Positions 1 to 4,716 of a DNA stretch of 5,998 nt are shown here, piece by piece. Source of the stretch: Aquabacter sp. (GTDB taxonomy: Bacteria > Pseudomonadota > Alphaproteobacteria > Rhizobiales > Xanthobacteraceae); the NCBI GenBank assembly GCA_030147645.1, contig JASBUY010000160.1, positions 1-5,998 on the forward strand, read 5' to 3'. Made by a program: the position numbers and the translations under genes. How positions within the stretch are numbered: the stretch's first letter is position 1; every line of letters begins with the position of its first letter. The notes beneath the pieces were generated by a model, which was not told the origin of the DNA, made no database searches, and was given only the letters and a program-made list of their open reading frames with translations.

Positions 1-299
1 TCACCGCCATCGGCGCGCTGATGGCAACGCTTCTGGTGGGAACGCCGGCCGTCACCGCGCTCGGCCTCATCGGCGCGGCCTTTGCGGGGGCGTTCCGGCG
101 CGGGGGTCTGCTGATCGCCGTGCTGGTGCTTCCGCTCGCCATTCCGGTCCTGATCTTCGCCGTGTCCGCCACCAATGCGGCGGTCACCGGCCCTGTGCCG
201 TTCGGCACGCCGTTCCAGGTTCTCGCCGGCCTCGCTTTGTTTGCGCTGGTGCTGGGGCCGGTTGCCGCCGCCGCCGCCTTGCGCGCGGCGCGCGGATAA
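1..299 (+). CDS. ccmB: Heme exporter protein CcmB, C-terminal part (cut by window start)
   Basis: This is the last 99 codons of CcmB, read in frame from base 3 to the TAA at 297-299. The family is about 220 residues long, so roughly the N-terminal half lies outside the window. CcmB is the membrane subunit that works with the ATPase CcmA in the inner-membrane complex used for cytochrome c maturation. The visible part matches the family's C-terminal pattern. A GTP...LGLIGAAFAGAF segment is followed by the basic RRGG turn, then the hydrophobic helix LLIAVLVLPLAIPVLIFAV with its LPLxIPVLIF signature, then a last helix ending in small residues. About three transmembrane segments are visible. In many alphaproteobacteria ccmC follows ccmB directly. 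Here the next gene is cfa on the opposite strand, so ccmB closes its transcription unit. Identification is from remembered family motifs and is fairly secure. Confidence 0.9.
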   Translation, partial: TAIGALMATLLVGTPAVTALGLIGAAFAGAFRRGGLLIAVLVLPLAIPVLIFAVSATNAAVTGPVPFGTPFQVLAGLALFALVLGPVAAAAALRAARG

Positions 300-307
300 G
301 CAGCGAG

Positions 308-327
308 CGCGGGTCTATTCGCCCGCG
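308..327. repeat. Small inverted repeat at the ccmB/cfa convergent junction
   Basis: CGCGGG (308-313) and CCCGCG (322-327) form a perfect 6-bp stem with an 8-base loop that covers the cfa stop codon. It sits where transcripts from ccmB and cfa would collide and could help end both. Neither side is followed by a T-run, so it does not qualify as a standard intrinsic terminator. In such GC-rich DNA it may be chance. Confidence 0.25.
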
Positions 328-1580
328 AGGCGCAAGGGCGCCTGCGCGCGCCTCTCGGCGGCCCGCAGCCTCGCCTCGCCCTCCGCGATATAGGCGCGGG
401 TCAGCGGCACCGCGTCCTGCCGGCGGGCGAGCTGGATCTGGAACACCATCATGCCCTGGTGGCGGAAGGCCATTTCAGAGGCGGCGAGGTAGAAGTCCCA
501 CATCCGGCAGAAGCGCGCATCGGTAAGCCGCAGCGCCTCCTCGCGCCGGGCAAGGACGCGCTCCCGCCACGCTTTCAGCGTCTCGGCATAATGAAGGCGC
601 AGGATCTCGACATCCGTGACGACGAGACCGGCTTGCTCGATCACCGGGATCACCTCGGACAAAGCAGGGATATACCCCCCCGGGAAAATGTACTTCGCGA
701 TCCAGGGATTGGTGACACCCGGCCCGTCCGAGCGGCCGATGGAATGGAGCAGCATCACCCCATCGTCGGCGAGGAGATCGCGCGCCTTGCGGAAGAAGGC
801 GCGAAAATGCTGCACACCGACATGCTCGAACATGCCGACCGAGACGATGCGATCGAAACGACCTTCAAGTGCCCGATAATCCTCAAGGCGGAAATCGATG
901 CGCTCGCCGAGCCCCCGCTCCTGGGCCCGCGCGGTCGCGATACCAAGCTGCTCGGTGGATAAGGTGACACCCGTCATGCGGGCTCCGGCCGTCTCGGCGA
1001 GATACAGGCTGAGCCCGCCCCAGCCGCAGCCGATATCCAGGGTGTTCAGCCCCGCCCGATCCAGGCGGAGCTTTGCCGCGATATGGCGCTTCTTGGCGAG
1101 TTGCGCATCGTCCAGCGACTGCCCCGCCTCCTCGAAATAGGCGCAGGAATATTGCCGGTCCCCATCCAGGAAAAGCGCATAGAGCCGCCCGTCCAGGTCG
1201 TAATGATGGGCGACATTGCGGCGCGAACGCTCCGGCGGGTTGAATTGCGCCAGCCGCCGCAGCGCGAGCCGCGCCAAGAAGAAGACGCGAGAGGCAAACG
1301 TCGGCTGCACATAGGGTTGCGACATGAGTACCGCCAGCACGTCGGCGATGTCACCCGCCTCCAGCACCAGATCGCCGTCCGTGTATAGCTCGCCGAATGC
1401 CAGTTCGGGATCGAGCAGGAGGCGGCGCTCGGAGGCGCGGGAGCGAAAGCGGATATGGGGCACGCCGCCGCCGCCCGGTCCCCCTGGCCCCGCCACAAAG
1501 GTCCGTCCCGCGGCGGTGGTGACCTTGAGCGCGCCGCGCGCCATCACACGCTGGAAAACCTTCTCAAGCAAAAAGTCCAT
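315..1580 (-). CDS. cfa: Cyclopropane-fatty-acyl-phospholipid synthase
   Basis: This 421-residue enzyme uses S-adenosylmethionine to add a methylene group across the double bond of unsaturated acyl chains in membrane phospholipids, a change tied to stationary phase and acid or solvent stress. The N-terminal part (about residues 1-110) contains the LLLDPELAFGELYTDG stretch typical of the family. The catalytic part has HHYD (125-128), YSCAYF (144-149), SAM motif I DIGCGWGG (182-189), VGMFEHVG (about 248-255), LLHSIG and a final EMAFRHQGMMVFQIQ segment. By eye, the E. coli active-site Cys139, Glu239, His266 and Tyr317 correspond to Cys146, Glu252, His279 and Tyr331. The position of E. coli Cys354 appears to be Ser368. 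I chose the ATG at 1580 because it opens with the hydrophobic MDFLLEKVF expected of homologues. The frame runs 23 codons further upstream to 1649, but that piece is Gly/Pro/Arg-rich leader DNA. The ribosome site before 1580 is poor (GGGGGCGG). The gene is monocistronic, converging on ccmB. Confidence 0.93.
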   Translation of the reverse strand: MDFLLEKVFQRVMARGALKVTTAAGRTFVAGPGGPGGGGVPHIRFRSRASERRLLLDPELAFGELYTDGDLVLEAGDIADVLAVLMSQPYVQPTFASRVFFLARLALRRLAQFNPPERSRRNVAHHYDLDGRLYALFLDGDRQYSCAYFEEAGQSLDDAQLAKKRHIAAKLRLDRAGLNTLDIGCGWGGLSLYLAETAGARMTGVTLSTEQLGIATARAQERGLGERIDFRLEDYRALEGRFDRIVSVGMFEHVGVQHFRAFFRKARDLLADDGVMLLHSIGRSDGPGVTNPWIAKYIFPGGYIPALSEVIPVIEQAGLVVTDVEILRLHYAETLKAWRERVLARREEALRLTDARFCRMWDFYLAASEMAFRHQGMMVFQIQLARRQDAVPLTRAYIAEGEARLRAAERRAQAPLRLAGE

Positions 1581-1617
1581 CGACCGCCCCCGTTCTGGAG
1601 TTGATCCCCTCGGACTT

Positions 1618-1636
1618 CCGGGGCAACCGGCCCCGG
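1618..1636 (-). promoter_or_regulatory. Hairpin in the cfa leader
   Basis: CCGGGGC (1618-1624) and GCCCCGG (1630-1636) form a perfect 7-bp stem with a 5-base loop, about 38 bases upstream of the cfa start codon. If the cfa transcript starts further upstream, as the candidate promoter suggests, this hairpin lies in the mRNA leader and could affect stability or translation. No terminator T-run follows. Its function is unknown. Confidence 0.35.
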
Positions 1637-1715
1637 CTCCCCCGCGCACGCCGCCCCGCCTGGGCCCCGCCGCGTTGAATGCTTTGTTGGATTATTTTCC
1701 GATCAAACAGCTGCC

Positions 1716-1735
1716 GTCCCGATCATGGCCGGGAC
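1716..1735. promoter_or_regulatory. Inverted repeat near the presumed cfa transcription start
   Basis: GTCCCG (1716-1721) and CGGGAC (1730-1735) are perfect 6-bp arms separated by 8 bases. On the minus strand the repeat begins 6 bases past the candidate -10 box, so it would cover the transcription start. That is a reasonable place for a repressor site or an RNA 5' hairpin. The arms are short and GC-rich, so chance is a real alternative. Confidence 0.3.
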
Positions 1736-1741
1736 AGGGGT

Positions 1742-1770
1742 ATTTCACCACCACACGCGGCTTTCGGCAA
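1742..1770 (-). promoter_or_regulatory. Weak candidate promoter for cfa
   Basis: On the minus strand, TTGCCG (1770-1765) is followed after 17 bases by TGAAAT (1747-1742). They match the sigma70 -35 and -10 boxes at 4 of 6 positions each. The pair lies downstream of the rplI terminator, as expected for an independently expressed cfa, and would give a leader of roughly 155 nt. The match is weak. An AT-richer stretch at 1674-1710 could hold the true promoter instead. Confidence 0.25.
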
Positions 1771-1787
1771 GGCGCGTCTTGCGGCCC

Positions 1788-1820
1788 AAATAAGCAAATG
1801 CCCGGCCGGAGCCGGGCATT
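1788..1820 (-). terminator. Intrinsic terminator after rplI
   Basis: A 10-bp perfect inverted repeat, AATGCCCGGC (1797-1806) and GCCGGGCATT (1811-1820), has a 4-base loop. On the minus strand it is followed by the T-rich run TTTGCTTATTT. It lies about 110 bases beyond the rplI stop codon and in the right orientation to end the rpsF-rpsR-DUF2232-rplI transcript before cfa. The plus-strand side has no comparable T-run, so it reads as one-directional. Confidence 0.8.
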
Positions 1821-1927
1821 CGCGTTTCCATCAGCGTATTGGGGCCGACGCGTGCGCCGCCCCTGGCAGTCACCAAGCAGAGACGTGGCACACAGTGCCC
1901 GCCTCTACGCTGGACGGTCCGCCGCGA

Positions 1928-2500
1928 TCAGGCCTGCTCCTCGCCTTCCTCGGCGAGAACTTCCACGACCTGCTCGGCCACCACGACGTCCTCATCCTCG
2001 TCCTCGTCGCCGCGGGCGCGGATGTCCTCGCCGCGGGCGAGACGCTCGGCTTCCTCGGCGCTGCGCGCCACATTGACGGTGACCGACACCTCGACCTCGG
2101 GATGCAGGATCACGGGCAGCGCGTGCAGGCCGATGGTCTTGATGGGATGGTTGAGCACGATCTGCTGGCGCGCGACGGTGAAGCCGGAGGCGGTGAGCGC
2201 CTCGGCGATGTCGCGGGTGGAGACCGAGCCATAGAGCTGGCCGCTCTCGCCCGCCTGGCGGATCACGACAACGCTGGCGCCGTTGAGCTTCGCGCCGACC
2301 GCGTCGGCTTCCTTCTTCAGCTCCAGGTTCCGGGCCTCAAGCTGGGCCTTCATCTGGTCGAACTTGGCGCGGTTCTCCTTGGTGGCGCGCAGGGCCTTGC
2401 CCTGGGTCAGGAGGAAGTTGCGGGCATAGCCCGGGCGCACGCTCACCACTTCGCCCATCTGGCCGAGCTTGGCGATCCGCTCGAGAAGAATAACGTCCAT
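1928..2500 (-). CDS. rplI: 50S ribosomal protein L9
   Basis: L9 is a 190-residue large-subunit protein that binds 23S rRNA near the L1 stalk and helps keep the reading frame. The N-terminal RNA-binding domain opens with MDVILLERI and carries the L9 signature GQMGEVVSVRPGYARNFLL at about residues 13-31. A long charged linker helix follows at about 40-75. The C-terminal domain has GQLYGSVSTRDIAEAL and the strand pattern HPIKTIGLHALPVILHPEVEV. Beyond the roughly 150 residues of typical L9 there is an acidic tail (about 161-190, including a DEDEDED run), common in alphaproteobacterial L9. The start at 2500 is fixed by homology and by a good ribosome site, AGGAG at 2511-2507, six bases before the ATG. 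It is the last gene of the S6/S18 operon, 43 bases after the DUF2232 gene, and is followed by an intrinsic terminator. Confidence 0.98.
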   Translation of the reverse strand: MDVILLERIAKLGQMGEVVSVRPGYARNFLLTQGKALRATKENRAKFDQMKAQLEARNLELKKEADAVGAKLNGASVVVIRQAGESGQLYGSVSTRDIAEALTASGFTVARQQIVLNHPIKTIGLHALPVILHPEVEVSVTVNVARSAEEAERLARGEDIRARGDEDEDEDVVVAEQVVEVLAEEGEEQA

Positions 2501-2543
2501 CTGTGTCTCCTAAGTCTGTTGTCTTGGATGTTCGGATTTTGGA

Positions 2544-3506
2544 TTAGCGGTCGTTGGCGGCCGGTGGGCCGCCGCCGGTGCTGAAGCGGGTGCGCAGGTC
2601 GAACATGGTGTCCACCAGGCCGAATACCGCCACGCCGAGCACCGGCCAGCCGAGTGCGAGCGTCGCGACCCAGGCTGCCGTCAGGATGAGGGGCCGTGCC
2701 GCGCGGCCCCGCGTCAGGTCGTGAAGCGCGGCAAAGCCCGCCAGCACGAAGGCCACCACCAGCGCAGACCCGGCCGCGGATGCGGCAAGCCCGATCATGC
2801 CCGGCGCCACCGACGCAGCGACGATGACGGCAAGGAGCAGGCTCGTGACGGGGGGCAGCCGGAGGCCGGCGAGATGGGGCCAGGGGCGCGCGAGGCGTCC
2901 GGAGACCCGCGCGGCGCGGGCCGCGAGATAGAGGCAGATCAATTGCGTGACCATGCAGAGCGCAGCCGCCATGCCCGGCAGAACGCCGGCCACGATCCCG
3001 GCCATGTTCGCCGCGTCGGCCGGGGCAAGGCCCGCTCCGCCCGCTTCCTTCTGCACGTCCACAAAGGCCGAGAAGGCGGCGGACACCGCCGCACGATAGG
3101 CCTCGTAGTCGCTCGCCACGGACAGCAGCCCGGCCATGGTGCTCACCGCCGCAAGGCCGGCCGCGAGAAGCACGAGGCCCGCCACGGAAAACCATACGAG
3201 CCCGCCGCGCCCCGCCGCATCCTCGCGCGCCAGCAAGGCCGCATAAGCGAGCGCCCAGGCGGGGCCGCCAATGCCGATCAGATAGGCGAAGAGGAAAGTG
3301 GAGGTGAAAACCGCGCCGAGGCCAGCGGCGGCAAACAGCACGCCGAATAAAGCCGCCCAATGGCTGAAGGCGAGACCCGCCACCATGATGGGAAGAGGTG
3401 CGAGATAGAACAGGGGAACGGCCAGCACCGTGCCCGCGGCGACACCCGCCACGAGCAGTGCAGAGGCCGCGCCGGCGGCCAGGCCGATAAGAAGAATCTG
3501 TCCCAT
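2544..3506 (-). CDS. DUF2232 family integral membrane protein
   Basis: This is a 320-residue, very hydrophobic protein with about eight predicted membrane-spanning segments, roughly at 4-30, 32-47, 49-66, 69-93, 103-126, 168-198, 219-242 and 244-262, then 273-298 as a possible ninth. The loop between the fifth and sixth segments (about 127-167) is the only long polar region. I recognise it as the DUF2232 family from the C-terminal pattern GFAALHDLTRGRAARPLIL followed by GLVDTMFDLRTRF, and from its place between rpsR and rplI, which is usual for this family in Hyphomicrobiales. Its biochemical function is unknown to me. The ATG at 3506 follows a weak ribosome site (GAGAG). The gene is 134 bases from rpsR, across a strong hairpin, and 43 bases from rplI, so it probably shares a transcript with L9. 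Codon use resembles its neighbours, so nothing suggests recent transfer. Confidence 0.88.
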   Translation of the reverse strand: MGQILLIGLAAGAASALLVAGVAAGTVLAVPLFYLAPLPIMVAGLAFSHWAALFGVLFAAAGLGAVFTSTFLFAYLIGIGGPAWALAYAALLAREDAAGRGGLVWFSVAGLVLLAAGLAAVSTMAGLLSVASDYEAYRAAVSAAFSAFVDVQKEAGGAGLAPADAANMAGIVAGVLPGMAAALCMVTQLICLYLAARAARVSGRLARPWPHLAGLRLPPVTSLLLAVIVAASVAPGMIGLAASAAGSALVVAFVLAGFAALHDLTRGRAARPLILTAAWVATLALGWPVLGVAVFGLVDTMFDLRTRFSTGGGPPAANDR

Positions 3507-3536
3507 GTCTCTCGCTGTCCCGCCGGGGCGGTTAGA

Positions 3537-3556
3537 GGCCGGTCATCGTGCCGGCC
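3537..3556 (-). promoter_or_regulatory. Hairpin in the leader of the DUF2232 gene
   Basis: GGCCGG (3537-3542) and CCGGCC (3551-3556) form a 6-bp stem with an 8-base loop about 30 bases upstream of the DUF2232 start codon. It lies between that start and the stronger hairpin after rpsR. It could be part of a leader controlling the downstream genes, but no T-run or recognised motif accompanies it. Confidence 0.25.
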
Positions 3557-3588
3557 CCAACTCGGCCACGCCCGCGCATGGCCTTGTG

Positions 3589-3625
3589 AAACGTCAAAGG
3601 GGCGCCCGGCCTTGCCGCGCGCCCC
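3589..3625 (-). terminator. Probable terminator or attenuator after rpsR
   Basis: GGGGCGC (3599-3605) pairs with GCGCCCC (3619-3625). Inside it, after a 2x2 internal loop, GGC (3608-3610) pairs with GCC (3614-3616) around a 3-base loop, giving a long GC-rich hairpin. On the minus strand it is followed by TTTGACGTTT, a modest T-rich run. It begins 16 bases past the rpsR stop codon. The same-strand genes continue 83 bases further on, so it may release only part of the transcripts, making more S6/S18 than DUF2232/L9. The imperfect T-run leaves room for an mRNA-stabilising role instead. Confidence 0.5.
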
Positions 3626-3640
3626 GAACCTCGTCCGTGA

Positions 3641-3898
3641 TCAGCGGATCACGAAGGGCAGCAGGCCGAGGAAGCGGGCGCGCTTGATGGCGGCCGACAG
3701 CTCACGCTGCTTCTTGGCCGAGACCGCGGTGATGCGGCTCGGGACGATCTTGCCGCGCTCGGAAATGTAGCGCTGCAGGAGTCGCACGTCCTTGTAGTCG
3801 ATCTTCGGCGCATTGGGGCCGGAGAACGGGCAGGTCTTGCGACGACGGAAGAACGGACGGCGCTGACCGCCACCACCACCGGCTTGAGCGAATGCCAT
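3641..3898 (-). CDS. rpsR: 30S ribosomal protein S18
   Basis: S18 is a small-subunit protein of 85 residues that forms a heterodimer with S6 on the 16S rRNA platform. The family core is clear: RRKTCPFSG, then KIDYKDVRLLQRYISERGKI, then PSRITAVSAKKQRELSAAI and KRARFLGLLPFV at the end. The N-terminus has a Gly-rich lead-in (AGGGGGQRRPFFRRR) before the core. The start at 3898 overlaps the rpsF stop codon by one base (TGATG). Together with the ribosome site inside the end of rpsF, this points to translational coupling that keeps S6 and S18 in step. A strong hairpin follows the gene. Confidence 0.98.
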   Translation of the reverse strand: MAFAQAGGGGGQRRPFFRRRKTCPFSGPNAPKIDYKDVRLLQRYISERGKIVPSRITAVSAKKQRELSAAIKRARFLGLLPFVIR

Positions 3899-4335
3899 CA
3901 GACCATCTCCTCGCCCTGGGCCTCGTCACGCTCACGCGGGCGACGCGGACGGTCGCCGCCGAAGCCGCGATCACCGCCGAAGCCGCGCTCGCCGCGCTCG
4001 CGCTCGTCGCGGTCGCGCTTCTGCAGCATGGCCGAGGGACCATCCTCATGCTCTTCGACGCGCAGGGTGAGGAAGCGCAGAACGTCCTCGTCGATGCGCA
4101 TCTGGCGCTCCATCTCCTGAACCGCCGCCGAGGGGGCGTCGATATTCAGGAGGGTGAAGTGCGCCTTGCGGTTCTTGTTGATGCGATAGGTGAGGGACTT
4201 CACGCCCCAATATTCGGTCTTGCCGACCGAACCGCCGTTCGCCTCGATCACACCCTTGAAGCGGGTGGTCAGTTCCTCGACCTGCTGCGCCGTCACGTCT
4301 TGGCGCGCGAGGAACACGTGCTCATAGAGCGCCAT
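3898..4335 (-). CDS. rpsF: 30S ribosomal protein S6
   Basis: S6 is a small-subunit protein that binds 16S rRNA together with S18. The 145 residues begin MALYEHVFLARQDVTAQQVE, followed by the ferredoxin-like S6 core with YWGVKSLTYRINKNRKAHF (about 42-60) and a last strand near EDVLRFLTLRVEE. After residue 105 comes a long low-complexity charged tail of Arg, Asp, Glu and Gly with two tandem GFGGDR units (about 118-129), a kind of tail often seen in alphaproteobacterial S6. The frame is open upstream to an ATG at 4359. I chose 4335 because homologues start here and because the extra eight codons contain the ribosome site. It is the first gene of the operon, driven by the promoter at 4521-4548, and overlaps rpsR by one base. 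Confidence 0.97.
   Translation of the reverse strand: MALYEHVFLARQDVTAQQVEELTTRFKGVIEANGGSVGKTEYWGVKSLTYRINKNRKAHFTLLNIDAPSAAVQEMERQMRIDEDVLRFLTLRVEEHEDGPSAMLQKRDRDERERGERGFGGDRGFGGDRPRRPRERDEAQGEEMV
3906..3912 (-). promoter_or_regulatory. rpsR ribosome binding site inside the end of rpsF
   Basis: GAGGAGA on the minus strand (3912-3906) is a strong Shine-Dalgarno match, eight bases before the rpsR ATG and within the last codons of rpsF. It confirms the rpsR start and fits stop-start coupling through the TGATG overlap. Confidence 0.85.
3956..3987 (-). repeat. Tandem 18-base repeat in the rpsF tail
   Basis: The 14-base word CCGCCGAAGCCGCG occurs at 3956-3969 and 3974-3987, a period of 18 bases. 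It encodes two GFGGDR units of the disordered S6 tail. The two copies are nearly identical at the DNA level, which suggests a recent duplication and a site where copy number could change between strains without breaking the frame. Confidence 0.75.
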
Positions 4336-4345
4336 GTGTCTCTTG

Positions 4346-4351
4346 CCTTTC
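4346..4351 (-). promoter_or_regulatory. rpsF ribosome binding site
   Basis: GAAAGG on the minus strand (4351-4346) matches the anti-Shine-Dalgarno complement and lies ten bases before the ATG at 4335. Its position inside the eight-codon extension is the main sequence reason to reject the longer start at 4359. Confidence 0.6.
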
Positions 4352-4377
4352 AGTTTCATCCGCTCCCAGCGCCAAGC

Positions 4378-4398
4378 CCTTTCGGCCTTCGGAAAGGC
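4378..4398 (-). promoter_or_regulatory. Two alternative, mutually exclusive hairpins in the rpsF leader
   Basis: On the minus strand, GCCTT (4398-4394) can pair with AAGGC (4389-4385) around the loop TCCG. Alternatively CCTTTC (4397-4392) can pair with GAAAGG (4383-4378) around an 8-base loop. The two share bases and cannot coexist. They lie about 45-60 bases before the start codon and could be a switch, or simply a low-complexity palindromic stretch. Confidence 0.4.
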
Positions 4399-4485
4399 AC
4401 GTGCTCGGAAGGCGGGGACACGGGACGACGGGCTTTCGCCCTATCGCCTTGCTGCAAGCCTGACGGCAAGCAAACAGACGACCGT

Positions 4486-4512
4486 CCGTTCAGCCCCCGG
4501 CCGGGGCAACGG
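4486..4512 (-). promoter_or_regulatory. Hairpin at the 5' end of the rpsF transcript
   Basis: CCGTT (4486-4490) pairs with AACGG (4508-4512) and GCCCC (4493-4497) with GGGGC (4503-4507), with a 2-base bulge and a 5-base loop. It would begin within about two bases of the predicted transcription start. A stem at the very 5' end commonly protects an mRNA from decay, so stabilisation is the simplest reading. No T-run follows on either strand. Confidence 0.5.
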
Positions 4513-4520
4513 AAGCGGGG

Positions 4521-4548
4521 CGTATAGCAGGTTCTGCCGCCGATGCAA
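4521..4548 (-). promoter_or_regulatory. Promoter of the rpsF operon
   Basis: On the minus strand, TTGCAT (4548-4543) is followed after 16 bases by TATACG (4526-4521). Read one base earlier, as CTTGCA and CTATAC, the boxes resemble the alphaproteobacterial sigma70 pattern CTTGAC / CTATAT. It is the best promoter match upstream of rpsF and predicts a start near 4514. Confidence 0.65.
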
Positions 4549-4602
4549 GTTTTTCGCCCCTCGAAGTCCGCCTGCGCGGCCTTTAATCCAGCCTCGTGCG
4601 GC

Positions 4603-4627
4603 GCGATGCGCGGCCCCCGCGCATCGC
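4603..4627. promoter_or_regulatory. Perfect 11-bp inverted repeat between rpsF and fabD
   Basis: GCGATGCGCGG (4603-4613) and CCGCGCATCGC (4617-4627) are perfect complements separated by three C residues. The repeat ends two bases before a -10-like TATATC (4630-4635) on the fabD strand and lies 55 bases upstream of the rpsF -35 box. That position suits a repressor site for fabD-fabG, or a hairpin that blocks stray transcription between the divergent units. No T-run follows on either strand, so it is not a standard terminator. The function is inferred only from position. Confidence 0.55.
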
Positions 4628-4672
4628 CATATATCAGGCAACCTTGACTCCCCGCCCGTGGCGGTGTCTCTC
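4607..4672 (+). promoter_or_regulatory. Region holding the probable fabD promoter
   Basis: Two partial matches exist. TATATC at 4630-4635 is a good -10 box, but its -35 position falls inside the inverted repeat and is poor. CTTGAC at 4643-4648 is an exact alphaproteobacterial -35 word, but the -10 position near 4667-4672 is TCTCTC, a poor match. I cannot choose between them. A promoter must lie in this gap because the upstream gene is divergent. Confidence 0.3.
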
Positions 4673-4716
4673 CCCTCCCCAAATTTCAGGCCCGAACCAA
4701 GAAGCGAGATACGCCC

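Larger units (their letters stand above)
4336..4514 (-). promoter_or_regulatory. Structured 5' leader of the rpsF operon
   Basis: From the predicted start near 4514 to the rpsF ATG there are about 180 non-coding bases, long for a ribosomal mRNA leader. It contains a 5'-end hairpin (4486-4512), a GGGC-GAAA-GCCC hairpin with a GNRA tetraloop (4430-4441), and two overlapping, mutually exclusive hairpins at 4378-4398. In many bacteria the S6:S18 complex binds a leader motif in its own mRNA that has a CCG in a bulge flanked by a stem and a hairpin. Several CCG triplets are present here, but I could not place that motif with certainty by eye. Confidence 0.5.

Noticed and set aside
308..327. Inverted repeat at the ccmB/cfa junction as a bidirectional terminator
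   Set aside because: The stem is only 6 bp and there is no T-run on either strand, so I list it only as a weak repeat.
1581..1649. N-terminal extension of Cfa to the ATG at 1649
   Set aside because: The extra 23 residues are low-complexity Gly/Pro/Arg and overlap the leader hairpin at 1618-1636. Homologues start near MDFLLEKVF.
1679..2584. A 301-codon open frame on the plus strand opposite rplI
   Set aside because: It runs antisense through the rplI terminator and all of rplI, with composition explained by the L9 codons on the other strand. No family is recognisable.
2443..3360. A 305-codon minus-strand frame overlapping the DUF2232 gene and rplI start
   Set aside because: It is very rich in Arg, Gly, Ala and Pro and is a frame shadow of a clear membrane protein. 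The predicted membrane segments exist only in the DUF2232 frame.
4430..4441. GGGC-GAAA-GCCC tetraloop hairpin as a separate RNA element
   Set aside because: Four base pairs with a GNRA loop are too common to stand alone. I kept it as part of the rpsF leader description.
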